A stretch of 64,000 nt of DNA from Nanobdellota archaeon (GTDB taxonomy: Archaea; Nanobdellota; Nanobdellia; Woesearchaeales; JAGLXL01): the NCBI GenBank assembly GCA_023132895.1, contig JAGLXL010000001.1, positions 124,001-188,000 of the forward strand. The letters run 5' to 3'. A model generated the notes under the pieces. It made no database searches, was not told where the DNA came from, and saw only the letters and a program-made list of their open reading frames with translations. Positions 8,109-15,877 of this stretch are shown one piece after another; the stretch's first letter is position 1; every line of letters begins with the position of its first letter. A program made the position numbers and the translations under genes.

Positions 8109-8324
8109 TTGTGTATAGATAACGTATGGCGAGTTAATAAATTTTTCTTAAATGAGACTGGTTTAAGAAACGGAAACATCCGGAAAGGGGTGTCATCTTC
8201 TCGACGATAATTGAAAAGTGGTTTTAGTTTAAAAAGCTTTTTGGGGGTAAAGTCTGGTAAGGGTTGCATTTCTAAGGTAAATTATTTAAATGATTTTATT
8301 TTTATTTAATAAAGGTGATAAATA
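8109..8324. promoter_or_regulatory. Divergent intergenic region with two GGAAAGGGGTG-type elements
   Basis: The region holds two variants of the dispersed element (8169 and 8243). The second is followed by an AAATTATTTAAATG box and an AGGTGAT ribosome site ahead of the 8325 gene. No coding sequence was seen. Confidence 0.4.
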
Positions 8325-8678
8325 ATGGTCTTAGAACAATTAAAAGCCATGGAAGGTTGGGCAATTGAAGCTCAACAAGTTTTTTCTTCAAATAAAGAAC
8401 TCGCTTTAAAAAATTTAGAAAATATCTATACTCAAGCACATCGTATGAGGGGTGTGTCTAAAGAGATATTTAAGAATCTTGCTTCTATACAAGCTTCTAT
8501 TAAAAATATTCGAAAGGAAAAAAATGTTGATGAAAACGTTGCTAGTCTTTTAGAAACAATAAAAAACAGCATTACGCTAGCTGAACAATCAAAAGAAGGA
8601 AGAACCTTGAAAGGAAGAACTTTAAAAGGTAGGATTTTGAAAGGAAGAACTTTAAAAGGTAGAAGATTAGGGGAATAA
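8325..8678 (+). CDS. Small protein with C-terminal KGRTL tandem repeats
   Basis: A 117-residue protein of unknown family. Residues 1-90 are helical and mildly charged. Residues 92-115 consist of pentapeptide repeats (EGRTL, KGRTL, KGRIL, KGRTL, KGRRL) encoded by a 15-bp tandem DNA repeat that also shows a 30-bp period at 8601-8670. The tail is strongly basic, so nucleic-acid binding is plausible but unproven. An AGGTGAT ribosome site sits ahead of the ATG. It is the only rightward gene between the GH130 gene and relic B. Confidence 0.65.
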   Translation: MVLEQLKAMEGWAIEAQQVFSSNKELALKNLENIYTQAHRMRGVSKEIFKNLASIQASIKNIRKEKNVDENVASLLETIKNSITLAEQSKEGRTLKGRTLKGRILKGRTLKGRRLGE

Positions 8679-8773
8679 CATTAAATGTTTTGGAAAAACT
8701 ACACCTCCCCATCAACTCAGGCTTTTGGACAATATTTCTAATCCTGCCTTTGAAGAAGAAAGAAAAGAAAAAA

Positions 8774-8920
8774 TTAAAGTCCTGCCTCAGATTTCAGCAC
8801 AGCGGTCTTGTCTAACGCTTCCCAGGAATCATCTTGCCCGGTCTGTATATTTCTCGAGGTAACTTAGAAAACAGTTTTGCTATAAAAACCTTTTGAGTTG
8901 AAATACCGGAACGGGATGTG
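8774..8920 (-). other. metK-tail relic B plus conserved arm (putative attachment site)
   Basis: Read in reverse, 8774-8824 encodes [16 protein letters not shown] plus stop TAA, identical in protein to the end of intact MetK. At least seven bases in the 47-bp core differ, all synonymous. The flanking arm 8825-8920 matches the arm beside relic A (3556-3651) at roughly nine bases in ten, but not metK. It separates the mannose-cargo segment from the nuclease/caspase segment. Confidence 0.8.
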
Positions 8921-8950
8921 ATTTGAAGGGGTAAAGGTCTGGAAAGAGAT

Positions 8951-10729
8951 TTACTTTTTCTTCTGTTTCTCAAACTTACCAATAACTTCTTTAGTTGTTT
9001 TAAAATGTATTTTGGCAATATCTTTGAGATCGCCACCTTTTTTTAAAAAGTCAACGGCCTCCCCTTTAACTCTGTCATTGCAACCTTTAGAAAAATCGTG
9101 TTTAAATCTTCTTTTCATATCACTCAAAACATCTAAAAACTTAGCTCTAGCTAAAATTGAGGCAGCGGCAACGGCAATATTTTCTTCTGCTTTGGGTCTT
9201 TGAATAACTTGAATTTTTTTCCCCCTTTGTTTCAGTTTATTTATCAGAATATCTTTCCACGCAAATTGATCGGATATTGCAATGTCACATTCCTGGTTTC
9301 TGGTTAATAATTGCTCTAATGACTGAGCATGTGCCCAGGCCAATATTTCATTTAAATTAGCCATCCTAGAATACAATTCATTATATTTAGGAGGAAGAAT
9401 AAAAACTACTTCATGGTCACAGATTTGGCCAATCCTTTTTGCCATCAACATAACTCTGCTATCAGGTATTTTCTTACAATCTCTCACCCCGATTGATCTC
9501 AATTGTTCTATCTTTGCTTCAGTGTCAACGTAAACTCCTGCTACCGCTAAAGGACCAAAATAATCTCCTTTTCCAGACTCATCGATACCAATACAATTAA
9601 TGGTTTCAAATTTAAGCTTGACAGCATTATTATCAAGAGGTGTTATTGTGAATTCCCTTAAATCTCCGTTTTTTATAGGGCGGTTTAAATCTTTTAGCTT
9701 AGGTAATAAAAACGGTCCTTTAAGATTGCCAAAAAATTTGGGTGTTTGGGAACGCTTGTGAATATTGTTTACATATCCTTTAACAAACCGATTAATATAA
9801 ACAAACAAAGTGTATAGATCAATTAAACCACCTTTGGCCTCTACAGCCCCAGTTAGCCCACTAAGCAAATAGTAAGTAAATACACCGTGATGGAAATCTG
9901 CTTCTTCATGAGAGTTTTCATTTTCTAGGCAAGAGGTAATTATGACAAAATCTTCTGAGCTAAAGTTTTGAAATACTTCTCCTTTTGTCTGAAGTGAAAT
10001 TTCTGATCTATCTCTTCTACATATGCCTCCGCTATGGCAGGAATCAAGAAAGATTAATTTTTTCTCTGCTGGAATCTGAGAAACTAAAGTTTTTAGGGTT
10101 TTCATTGCTAAGGCTGTAGCCATTAAATTATTTGAATCACTGTCTGAAGCAATTAAGTAAAAGTCAACATCACTACCCACCTTGACAAATTCTCCATGGG
10201 TTGCGAAGAAAATCAAAATAGTATCTTCTTTTTTTGCAATTTTCTTTATTTTCTGGATAGCTTCAGTAATTTCTCTATAAGTTGCCTCTCCGTTTACCAA
10301 TTTTATGGTGCCTTCACCAATACCAAATTTTTCTAATAAAAGATGGTGTAGTTCTTCTGCATCCCGTCCAGCATAATCCAATGATAAGAAGCAGGAATCG
10401 GAAAATGTGTTGATACCAACACATAAGGAATAAACTTTGCCGTGTGTCTTGCTGGCTGAATCTCCTTCTTTTAATTCTGGAGAAATGCCTATAATTGAAA
10501 GGATATCATCTTTAACAGAAATGTTCTTTACTTGCGATAAATCTAGTTTAGTCCCTTTCTTGCCACCGTAAATTCTGATAAGCTCTTTCTTTCCCTCTGA
10601 ACAAATAAAAAATTGGAGGCCATATTGGATTTTTTTATGATCATCGACCTCATACCCTTTCTTGGTTAGAGCTTTCTTTATTACTTTATAAGCTTCTGTT
10701 TCATTCTTAAATGTAATTTTTCCACCCAT
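8951..10729 (-). CDS. Caspase-like protease inserted in RNase HIII
   Basis: A 592-residue, three-part protein. Residues 1-65 resemble the TBP-like N-terminal substrate-binding domain of RNase HIII. Residues 97-345 are a C14 caspase-like protease: strand YSLCVGINTF, histidine 178 in FFATHGE and cysteine 231 in LIFLDSCHSGG, both catalytic residues present. Residues 376-590 are an RNase HIII catalytic domain: GIDESGKGDYFGPLAVAG (D383, E384), SDQF with D487, and ENIAVAAASILARAKFL. So the protease sits between the hybrid-binding and hybrid-cutting parts of one enzyme. RNA:DNA-hybrid sensing coupled to proteolysis is a reasonable inference. It lies beside a restriction-modification gene. Confidence 0.88.
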   Translation of the reverse strand: MGGKITFKNETEAYKVIKKALTKKGYEVDDHKKIQYGLQFFICSEGKKELIRIYGGKKGTKLDLSQVKNISVKDDILSIIGISPELKEGDSASKTHGKVYSLCVGINTFSDSCFLSLDYAGRDAEELHHLLLEKFGIGEGTIKLVNGEATYREITEAIQKIKKIAKKEDTILIFFATHGEFVKVGSDVDFYLIASDSDSNNLMATALAMKTLKTLVSQIPAEKKLIFLDSCHSGGICRRDRSEISLQTKGEVFQNFSSEDFVIITSCLENENSHEEADFHHGVFTYYLLSGLTGAVEAKGGLIDLYTLFVYINRFVKGYVNNIHKRSQTPKFFGNLKGPFLLPKLKDLNRPIKNGDLREFTITPLDNNAVKLKFETINCIGIDESGKGDYFGPLAVAGVYVDTEAKIEQLRSIGVRDCKKIPDSRVMLMAKRIGQICDHEVVFILPPKYNELYSRMANLNEILAWAHAQSLEQLLTRNQECDIAISDQFAWKDILINKLKQRGKKIQVIQRPKAEENIAVAAASILARAKFLDVLSDMKRRFKHDFSKGCNDRVKGEAVDFLKKGGDLKDIAKIHFKTTKEVIGKFEKQKKK

Positions 10730-10814
10730 ATTCGCTCTGGAGCAGATTCACTATAAAAAGTTGTTGTTTCTTGGTTTTTGTTTGGTTATTTTTTTGAAAA
10801 AGGAAAGTTTTATA

Positions 10815-10847
10815 TATCAATCGATATTTAAGTGATATTGATTGATA
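10815..10847. promoter_or_regulatory. Inverted-repeat operator over the TATA box of the RHH/R-M operon
   Basis: Arms TATCAATCGATAT (10815-10827) and ATATTGATTGATA (10835-10847) are 13-bp inverted repeats with one mismatch and a 7-bp spacer. They overlap the TATATAT promoter box and end two bases before the ribbon-helix-helix start codon. The arrangement implies autorepression that also silences the R-M gene. Confidence 0.6.
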
Positions 10848-10849
10848 TC

Positions 10850-10996
10850 ATGATTGGAAAAAGATTGTTGCTAACTTTAAACCCAAGAATACACAAGGAA
10901 TTAGAACGGATAGCTGGAAATAATTTGATGACTGTTCAGCAGTATATTTCTGAAATATTGAGAAAAAAAGTTTTAGAATTAAAAAATAAAAAATGA
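10850..10996 (+). CDS. Ribbon-helix-helix regulator, 48 aa
   Basis: A small CopG/Arc-type protein. A basic N-terminal strand (IGKRLLLTLNPRIHKELE) is followed by two helices (LERIAGNNLMTVQQYISEIL and RKKVLELKNKK). Its TGA overlaps the R-M start as ATGA (10993-10996), so the two genes are translationally coupled. An inverted repeat covers its promoter. It probably acts as the control protein of the restriction-modification gene, delaying or limiting its expression. It is leaderless or has a very short leader. Confidence 0.7.
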   Translation: MIGKRLLLTLNPRIHKELERIAGNNLMTVQQYISEILRKKVLELKNKK

Positions 10997-13551
10997 AGTC
11001 AAAACAAGAGAGTAAGCTAAAAAAACTTCGAAGATTAGTGAAGGATTTCGAAGAAGATTTGAAAGATAAATTTACAGAGGAAACATCTGAGATAGAAGTT
11101 CAAATAACTTATCTAAATAAATTATTTGATTTGTTTGGTTGGGATGCTTCTAAAAAATATAGAGGTAGGCGAAGAGAAGTAAGAATAAATATAACTGAGA
11201 ACGGAACTAGAGCAGATTATACTTTTTTTATTAAAGGGGTTACAAAATTTGTAATTGAAGCTAAAAAAGCCAACATTGATATTTATAAAAATGAAATTCT
11301 TATGCAGGCCCAAAATTATGCTTTAAATGCCGGGGTTAGTTGGGCAATAATTACTAATTTTAAAAGGTTTATAGTGTTGGATATAGATATAGTTGATCCA
11401 ATTATCAAAAAAAAGATTATTTTGGATGTCAATTATGACCAATATTGTGAGAAATATGCTTTTGAAAGATTGAATGATTTTTCGAAAGAATTTATGGAAA
11501 AGAATATTCTTGAAGAAAAACAAAATTTGTCCGGTAGAAGAAGAAAGAAAAAAACAATTAATATTGCTTTAATGAAAGAAATTCTTGAGTGGAGAAAGTT
11601 AATGTTCAAGGACTTAAAGAAAAAATATAAACTGAGTGAAGAAGAACTGGAGGATTACATTCTTGAAGTTTTGAATAGATTAATCTTTATTAGAAGTTGT
11701 GAAGATAAAGGATATATGAATCATGAAACTTTGAAACTTTCTAGAAAAATCAACATTAAAAAAAATAAGAGTTATTTAAAAGATTTATTTGAAGAATATG
11801 AAGGAAAGTATGATGGTCACCTATTTAAAAAAATTGATTATAGAATTAAAATTGACCCAAAACTTTTAAGTAAAATATTATATCATCTCAATATCTCTAA
11901 AGATCGCAAAATAAAATTTGATTTTAAGGTTATAAGCATCGATGTTTTAGGCACAGTTTATGAAGAATATTTGGGTCAGGTTACTAGTGGATGGAAAAAG
12001 ACTACAAAAGATTTGAAAAGTCGAAAGAAAAAAGAAGGAATATATTATACACCAAATTATATTGTTAGGAGTATTGTAGATAATACCCTTCTTCCTTTGC
12101 TAAGAAATAAGGGAGGTTTAGATAAAATAACCATCCTGGATCCGGCTTGTGGGTCAGGTTCTTTTCTTATAACTGCATTTAAATTGATACTTGAATCAAA
12201 AGATGTTAATTTGACTTATGATAAAAAAGTTAACCTCATCAAAAACCACTTATTTGGAATTGATAAAGATCCCAAGGCTGTTGAAATAACTAAATTAAAT
12301 TTGTGTCTCTCCTTAATTGAGGAAAAGGACCACGATAAACCATTACCTGATTTAAAACCGAATGTAGTTTTAGGTAACAGTTTAACAGAATTTGAATCAA
12401 TAAGACCGCATAACAAATTTAGTATTATACTAACTAATCCGCCTTACGGGGCAGATTTTTCAGATAAAGAGAAAAAAGAAATAAAAAATATATTTTCTGA
12501 AATATATGGGGGCGAAATTGAAAGTTATGCATTGTTTTATTATATGGCTTTGAAATATCTTAAAGAGGGTGGTTATTTGGGCTTTATTACTCCAGATACT
12601 TGGTTAACAAATAAGAGCTTCTATAAATTAAGGGAATATTTCCTTAAAGAAGGAGTAATTACGAAAATTATTGACACGTATAAACCATTTCCTCATGCAA
12701 AAGACGTTCGGTGTCATGTGATAATATTAAAAAAAATTAAGAAGAGTGCACCTGGTTTAGGAGTTAAAATAACCCACATAGATCCTTATACTTGTAGAAA
12801 ACTAGAACCTAAAATAAAAAAAGAATATTTAGTAGATTGGTCCTATTTTAAGAAAAGAGGAAAACAAACATGGCATCCTTACCAAAATGAACATGAAAGA
12901 AAGATAGTTAGGATAATAACTAAAAATTCTGAAAGTTTAGATATTAATTATGATGTAATTTATGGTTTAAGAACGGGCGATAATAAAAAATATAAAGTGA
13001 AAACCAAAACAAATATTCCCTTAATATCTGGGAATAACTTCGACCAATACAACTTTAAAAAAATAGAGTATTATTTAAAACGAGGAAAATTTGATAAGGT
13101 TGTGGAACCTTATTTGAAAAGCAAAAAATTGGTGGTGCAGTATGTTAGGACTAATAAAATTGATGATGATGCACCTTGGTTGGAGGCAATGATTGCTCCT
13201 AAAAAATCGGTTGGTTTAAATTCTACAAACATGATATTTTCAAAAAATAAAAAATATTCAATCAAATTTTTATTGGGTTTATTAAATTCAAGATTAATAA
13301 ATTGGTATTATAGATTACATTACACGGATGTTAACGTCAAAACAGAGTATCTTAAATTACTACCATTACCTAAAAATTTATCTTTATCCCAAATTAAAAA
13401 TGTTGAAAAATTAGTAGATTTAATTGTATTATATAAGAAAAACAACAATACTAAGGCCGTTGATAATTTAAAAGAAAGATTAGAAATATTTCTATTTAGA
13501 CTATATCATCTAAATTATAATAAACATAGCAAATTTATTTTTTATTCCTAA
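10993..13551 (+). CDS. Type IIG restriction-modification protein
   Basis: An 852-residue single-chain restriction endonuclease and adenine methyltransferase of the Eco57I/type IIG plan. The N-terminal PD-(D/E)xK nuclease is visible as RADYTFFI (about 72) and FVIEAKKANI (about 85-95). The gamma-class N6-adenine methyltransferase has SAM motif I LDPACGSGSFLITAF (about 381) and catalytic motif IV TNPPYG (about 478). The C-terminal half (WSYFKKRGKQTWHPYQ, then GLRTGDNKKY and FLLGLLNSRLINWYY) is a TaqI-type target-recognition domain. It is markedly AT-rich compared with its neighbours, in keeping with transfer. Its 3' end overlaps the convergent thioredoxin-like gene. Confidence 0.92.
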   Translation: MKSKQESKLKKLRRLVKDFEEDLKDKFTEETSEIEVQITYLNKLFDLFGWDASKKYRGRRREVRINITENGTRADYTFFIKGVTKFVIEAKKANIDIYKNEILMQAQNYALNAGVSWAIITNFKRFIVLDIDIVDPIIKKKIILDVNYDQYCEKYAFERLNDFSKEFMEKNILEEKQNLSGRRRKKKTINIALMKEILEWRKLMFKDLKKKYKLSEEELEDYILEVLNRLIFIRSCEDKGYMNHETLKLSRKINIKKNKSYLKDLFEEYEGKYDGHLFKKIDYRIKIDPKLLSKILYHLNISKDRKIKFDFKVISIDVLGTVYEEYLGQVTSGWKKTTKDLKSRKKKEGIYYTPNYIVRSIVDNTLLPLLRNKGGLDKITILDPACGSGSFLITAFKLILESKDVNLTYDKKVNLIKNHLFGIDKDPKAVEITKLNLCLSLIEEKDHDKPLPDLKPNVVLGNSLTEFESIRPHNKFSIILTNPPYGADFSDKEKKEIKNIFSEIYGGEIESYALFYYMALKYLKEGGYLGFITPDTWLTNKSFYKLREYFLKEGVITKIIDTYKPFPHAKDVRCHVIILKKIKKSAPGLGVKITHIDPYTCRKLEPKIKKEYLVDWSYFKKRGKQTWHPYQNEHERKIVRIITKNSESLDINYDVIYGLRTGDNKKYKVKTKTNIPLISGNNFDQYNFKKIEYYLKRGKFDKVVEPYLKSKKLVVQYVRTNKIDDDAPWLEAMIAPKKSVGLNSTNMIFSKNKKYSIKFLLGLLNSRLINWYYRLHYTDVNVKTEYLKLLPLPKNLSLSQIKNVEKLVDLIVLYKKNNNTKAVDNLKERLEIFLFRLYHLNYNKHSKFIFYS

Positions 13552-13786
13552 AAATTTCTTTTAAGTCGCCCAAGCTAAAGACATGATCAATCATTTCTTT
13601 TTGTTTATCATAAAGAATTAATGTTGGAACGTTCAATATCTTAAAAGATAATGGTTCAGAATTAGCTTTTTTTGAGGTTAAATCAATAATAGACCCCCTA
13701 ATCTTCTCTTTTTCTAAAAATGAAATTAATTGGGGGGTTATTTTACATCCCGGTTCTGTAAACAGTTTATAAGTAAAGTACCTCAT
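13535..13786 (-). CDS. Thioredoxin-fold protein with a single active-site-region cysteine
   Basis: About 83 residues from the internal ATG chosen here; an upstream in-frame start would add 17 residues. It shows a thioredoxin/glutaredoxin layout: strand YFTYKLF, then EPGCKITPQLISFLEK with one cysteine, and the cis-proline block NVPTLILYDKQKEMI. A CxxC pair is absent, so a monothiol or non-redox role is likely. It overlaps the end of the R-M gene by 17 bases on the opposite strand. Confidence 0.6.
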   Translation of the reverse strand: MRYFTYKLFTEPGCKITPQLISFLEKEKIRGSIIDLTSKKANSEPLSFKILNVPTLILYDKQKEMIDHVFSLGDLKEIFRNKK

Positions 13787-13885
13787 TTTAACATTTTTAT
13801 TAAAAATAAACCAGTATATAAGCTTTTTCGTCTTCAAAAATATCTTTTTATGTGTATTTAAAATACCTCATTGGTTTTTTTATAT

Positions 13886-14545
13886 CTATTTCTTCTTCTC
13901 ACAATACCCACAATACTCACAATTTTCACTTGCCTTGGGCATCTTCCCATTCAACACTTTCAAAGCTCGTTTAAATATTGATTCGGCGTTTTTCACTGAA
14001 ATCTCCATTTTCACTAAATCAGTATCAAATAAGACTTCGCCGGTTTTCGTGACTTTATCGGGAACATAAAATAACAAATAACCATAATCTTCAGTTTTCC
14101 AGCCGTTTTTTCTGAGTAGGAAATTGTAAATATCAAGCTGGTGTTGATAATGCGCAGCTGTATCTTCTTTCAAAGCATAACCGCGAGTCTTGTAATCCAA
14201 AACAATTAATTTCTTGCCTTTAACAAGTATGTTATCAACTGCTCCTCTTAAGATGTTTCCTTTTGAATCTGTCCAAGAAATTCCTTTGAAATTGCTCTGC
14301 CAAACTTTCAATAATTCAATATCATCAAATAATTTAGCTTTGACACCTTCAGAAACTAATTCTGGTGGTAAAGTACCTGTATCTCTAAACCTGTCAAAAT
14401 GGGCTTTCAATATTTTGTCCATGCCAGATGGCAAAGAAGGGAATATGCCTCTTGGACGATTAATATTCTTCTTAAACCTAAGCCAGAAGCATCTAGGACA
14501 ATCCTCTAGCACACATAAAGATGAAGGGCTTAATTTGTAAGGCAT
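13886..14545 (-). CDS. Cas4/RecB-like PD-(D/E)xK nuclease with iron-sulfur cysteines
   Basis: A 219-residue nuclease of the Cas4/AddB superfamily. N-terminal LSPSSLCVLEDCPRCFWLRF supplies cysteines. GAVDNILVKGKKLIVLDYKTRG is the D...DxK catalytic core (about 103-124), followed by HYQHQLDIYNFLLR (QxxxY-type motif). The C-terminal CEYCGYC triplet, with an N-terminal cysteine, would hold a 4Fe-4S cluster. No CRISPR array or other cas gene is in the window, so a role in recombination or in the mobile element's own DNA processing is more likely than spacer acquisition. Confidence 0.85.
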   Translation of the reverse strand: MPYKLSPSSLCVLEDCPRCFWLRFKKNINRPRGIFPSLPSGMDKILKAHFDRFRDTGTLPPELVSEGVKAKLFDDIELLKVWQSNFKGISWTDSKGNILRGAVDNILVKGKKLIVLDYKTRGYALKEDTAAHYQHQLDIYNFLLRKNGWKTEDYGYLLFYVPDKVTKTGEVLFDTDLVKMEISVKNAESIFKRALKVLNGKMPKASENCEYCGYCEKKK

Positions 14546-14714
14546 AAGAATAGGAATGTTTTGGTGTTTTTATGTTTTGCCCCCATAAAATGTACAAAAT
14601 ATTCCAATAGCCCATTTATAAACTTCTGTATATACAAGAGGGCTACAAAGTTTAAAAAGGCATACTGACGGGATACTTACAATGATTAAATAGAGGTGAT
14701 GACAAGAGACTATC

Positions 14715-15776
14715 ATGGTCTGGCCAGCAATAAAACGCCGAAAAAAACACATATTCCTAGTCCTTATAGCAATTTTCTTAATAGCATTGACCTTAAAATC
14801 CATCCAGTTGACAGTTGGATTAATAAAATCCAACCCAATTCTCCAGGGCTGGCAGTTTTACACCTATTTATCCGCTCCAATATTAACCCTGACTTCTGCT
14901 TTAACCATATCCAGTTTCAAAATAGGAAAAAAGATACAGTCGAAAAAGCATCATAAAGAGCAAATAGATGATGAACGAGGATTTATCAAACAAATATTAA
15001 AACGAAGAATCAAAAACATGGATTTAGAAGATTTGGAAGAACACCGGGAGCTGATAGAAGATACAGAGTTATCAGAAGAAGCATTAGAACCTTACCAAAT
15101 CAAATGGAACCGACATCTCGACCTTGTCAATAATTCTATTGAAAAATTGAGGCATGAGGAAGAGATAAGCGACCTGGAGCAAGAGAAACAGGGGCTTATC
15201 GAAAATATAGAAACACTATCAGAACAAAAGCAATCTTTAAAGAAAACTGAACAAGAACGCCAACAAACCGAAGGTGAGGCGTTCTTGGAAGGGTATAAAG
15301 ATTGCTTGTATGCTAATGTGGAAATGATGACAGATAAGCAAAAAGATCTTCTTGCCAAAGAAGGCTTTGAACTAACGCATCAATGGGATATTTTTGAGAA
15401 GAAGAGTGTTGAGGTAATGGTCAAGAAAAGAAGCAATGAAAATCCTTCTCATGCTTATTTGGTTAGTGCAATCCAAAGATATATCCAAAACGAAATCGAC
15501 CCTGATGTAAAAATTTATGAAACCAAAATGCCGGATATTGTTTTTACAATAGCTGGTGAAAAATGGGCAATTGAAATTGAAACTGGTTCTGTGTTAAGGA
15601 AAAGCAGCAAACAACTCAAAGAAAAAGTCAGCATGCTCAATAAAAAATATTCAAAGAGGTGGTTCTTTGTTGTTTCCAATAAAAATTCGTTAGCAAAATA
15701 CAGGAATTTTGGAGATACGATTGACAGGGCTAAGGTGATTGAAAAGTTGGAAGGTGTTGCTAATGGTGAAGACTAA
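14715..15776 (+). CDS. Membrane-anchored coiled-coil protein with PD-(D/E)xK nuclease-like domain
   Basis: A 353-residue protein. There are two transmembrane helices at about 12-37 and 48-68, an acidic coiled coil at about 100-195, and a C-terminal restriction-like fold at about 243-335. In that fold PDIVFTIAGEKWAIEIETGS supplies the D274 and E287/E289 positions, with IExE in place of ExK. The preceding helix (SHAYLVSAIQRYIQNEI) is typical of the fold. A GAGGTGATG ribosome site precedes the ATG. Family not recognised by name. A nuclease tethered to the inner membrane face could act on entering DNA or during element transfer. Confidence 0.65.
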   Translation: MVWPAIKRRKKHIFLVLIAIFLIALTLKSIQLTVGLIKSNPILQGWQFYTYLSAPILTLTSALTISSFKIGKKIQSKKHHKEQIDDERGFIKQILKRRIKNMDLEDLEEHRELIEDTELSEEALEPYQIKWNRHLDLVNNSIEKLRHEEEISDLEQEKQGLIENIETLSEQKQSLKKTEQERQQTEGEAFLEGYKDCLYANVEMMTDKQKDLLAKEGFELTHQWDIFEKKSVEVMVKKRSNENPSHAYLVSAIQRYIQNEIDPDVKIYETKMPDIVFTIAGEKWAIEIETGSVLRKSSKQLKEKVSMLNKKYSKRWFFVVSNKNSLAKYRNFGDTIDRAKVIEKLEGVANGED

Positions 15777-15781
15777 TTATA

Positions 15782-15798
15782 CCCCGCCCGCCCACCCC
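15782..15798 (-). other. G-quadruplex-forming motif
   Basis: The minus strand reads GGGGTGGGCGGGCGGGG: four G-runs with single-base loops, a canonical tight G-quadruplex. It stands out in very AT-rich DNA and lies between the membrane nuclease and the small RHH-like gene, just before a strong hairpin. Confidence 0.75.
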
Positions 15799-15815
15799 AA
15801 AGATACAGTGGTAGA

Positions 15816-15855
15816 GAGGTTTTTTCCCGACGATAAGTCATGGGAAAACAACCTC
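15816..15855. other. Long hairpin beside the G-quadruplex
   Basis: GAGGTTTTTTCCC (15816-15828) pairs with GGGAAAACAACCTC (15842-15855), with one bulge and a 13-base loop containing CGACGATAAGTCA. Possible roles are a terminator for the gene at 14715, or an origin/transfer-origin structure of the element. Confidence 0.5.
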
Positions 15856-15877
15856 GGAACTCCACCCACATATAAGC

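Noticed and set aside
8812-9036. Small leftward gene across relic B and the RNase HIII 3' end
   Set aside because: It is a reading of the metK-tail relic arm and an out-of-frame part of the neighbouring gene; no ribosome site or family.
13886-14545. cas4 gene as sign of a CRISPR-Cas locus
   Set aside because: No repeat-spacer array or other cas gene was seen; the general Cas4/RecB-like nuclease call is safer.
14570-14833. 87-residue leftward protein overlapping the membrane nuclease start
   Set aside because: The rightward frame has a ribosome site, transmembrane helices and a domain; the leftward one has none.
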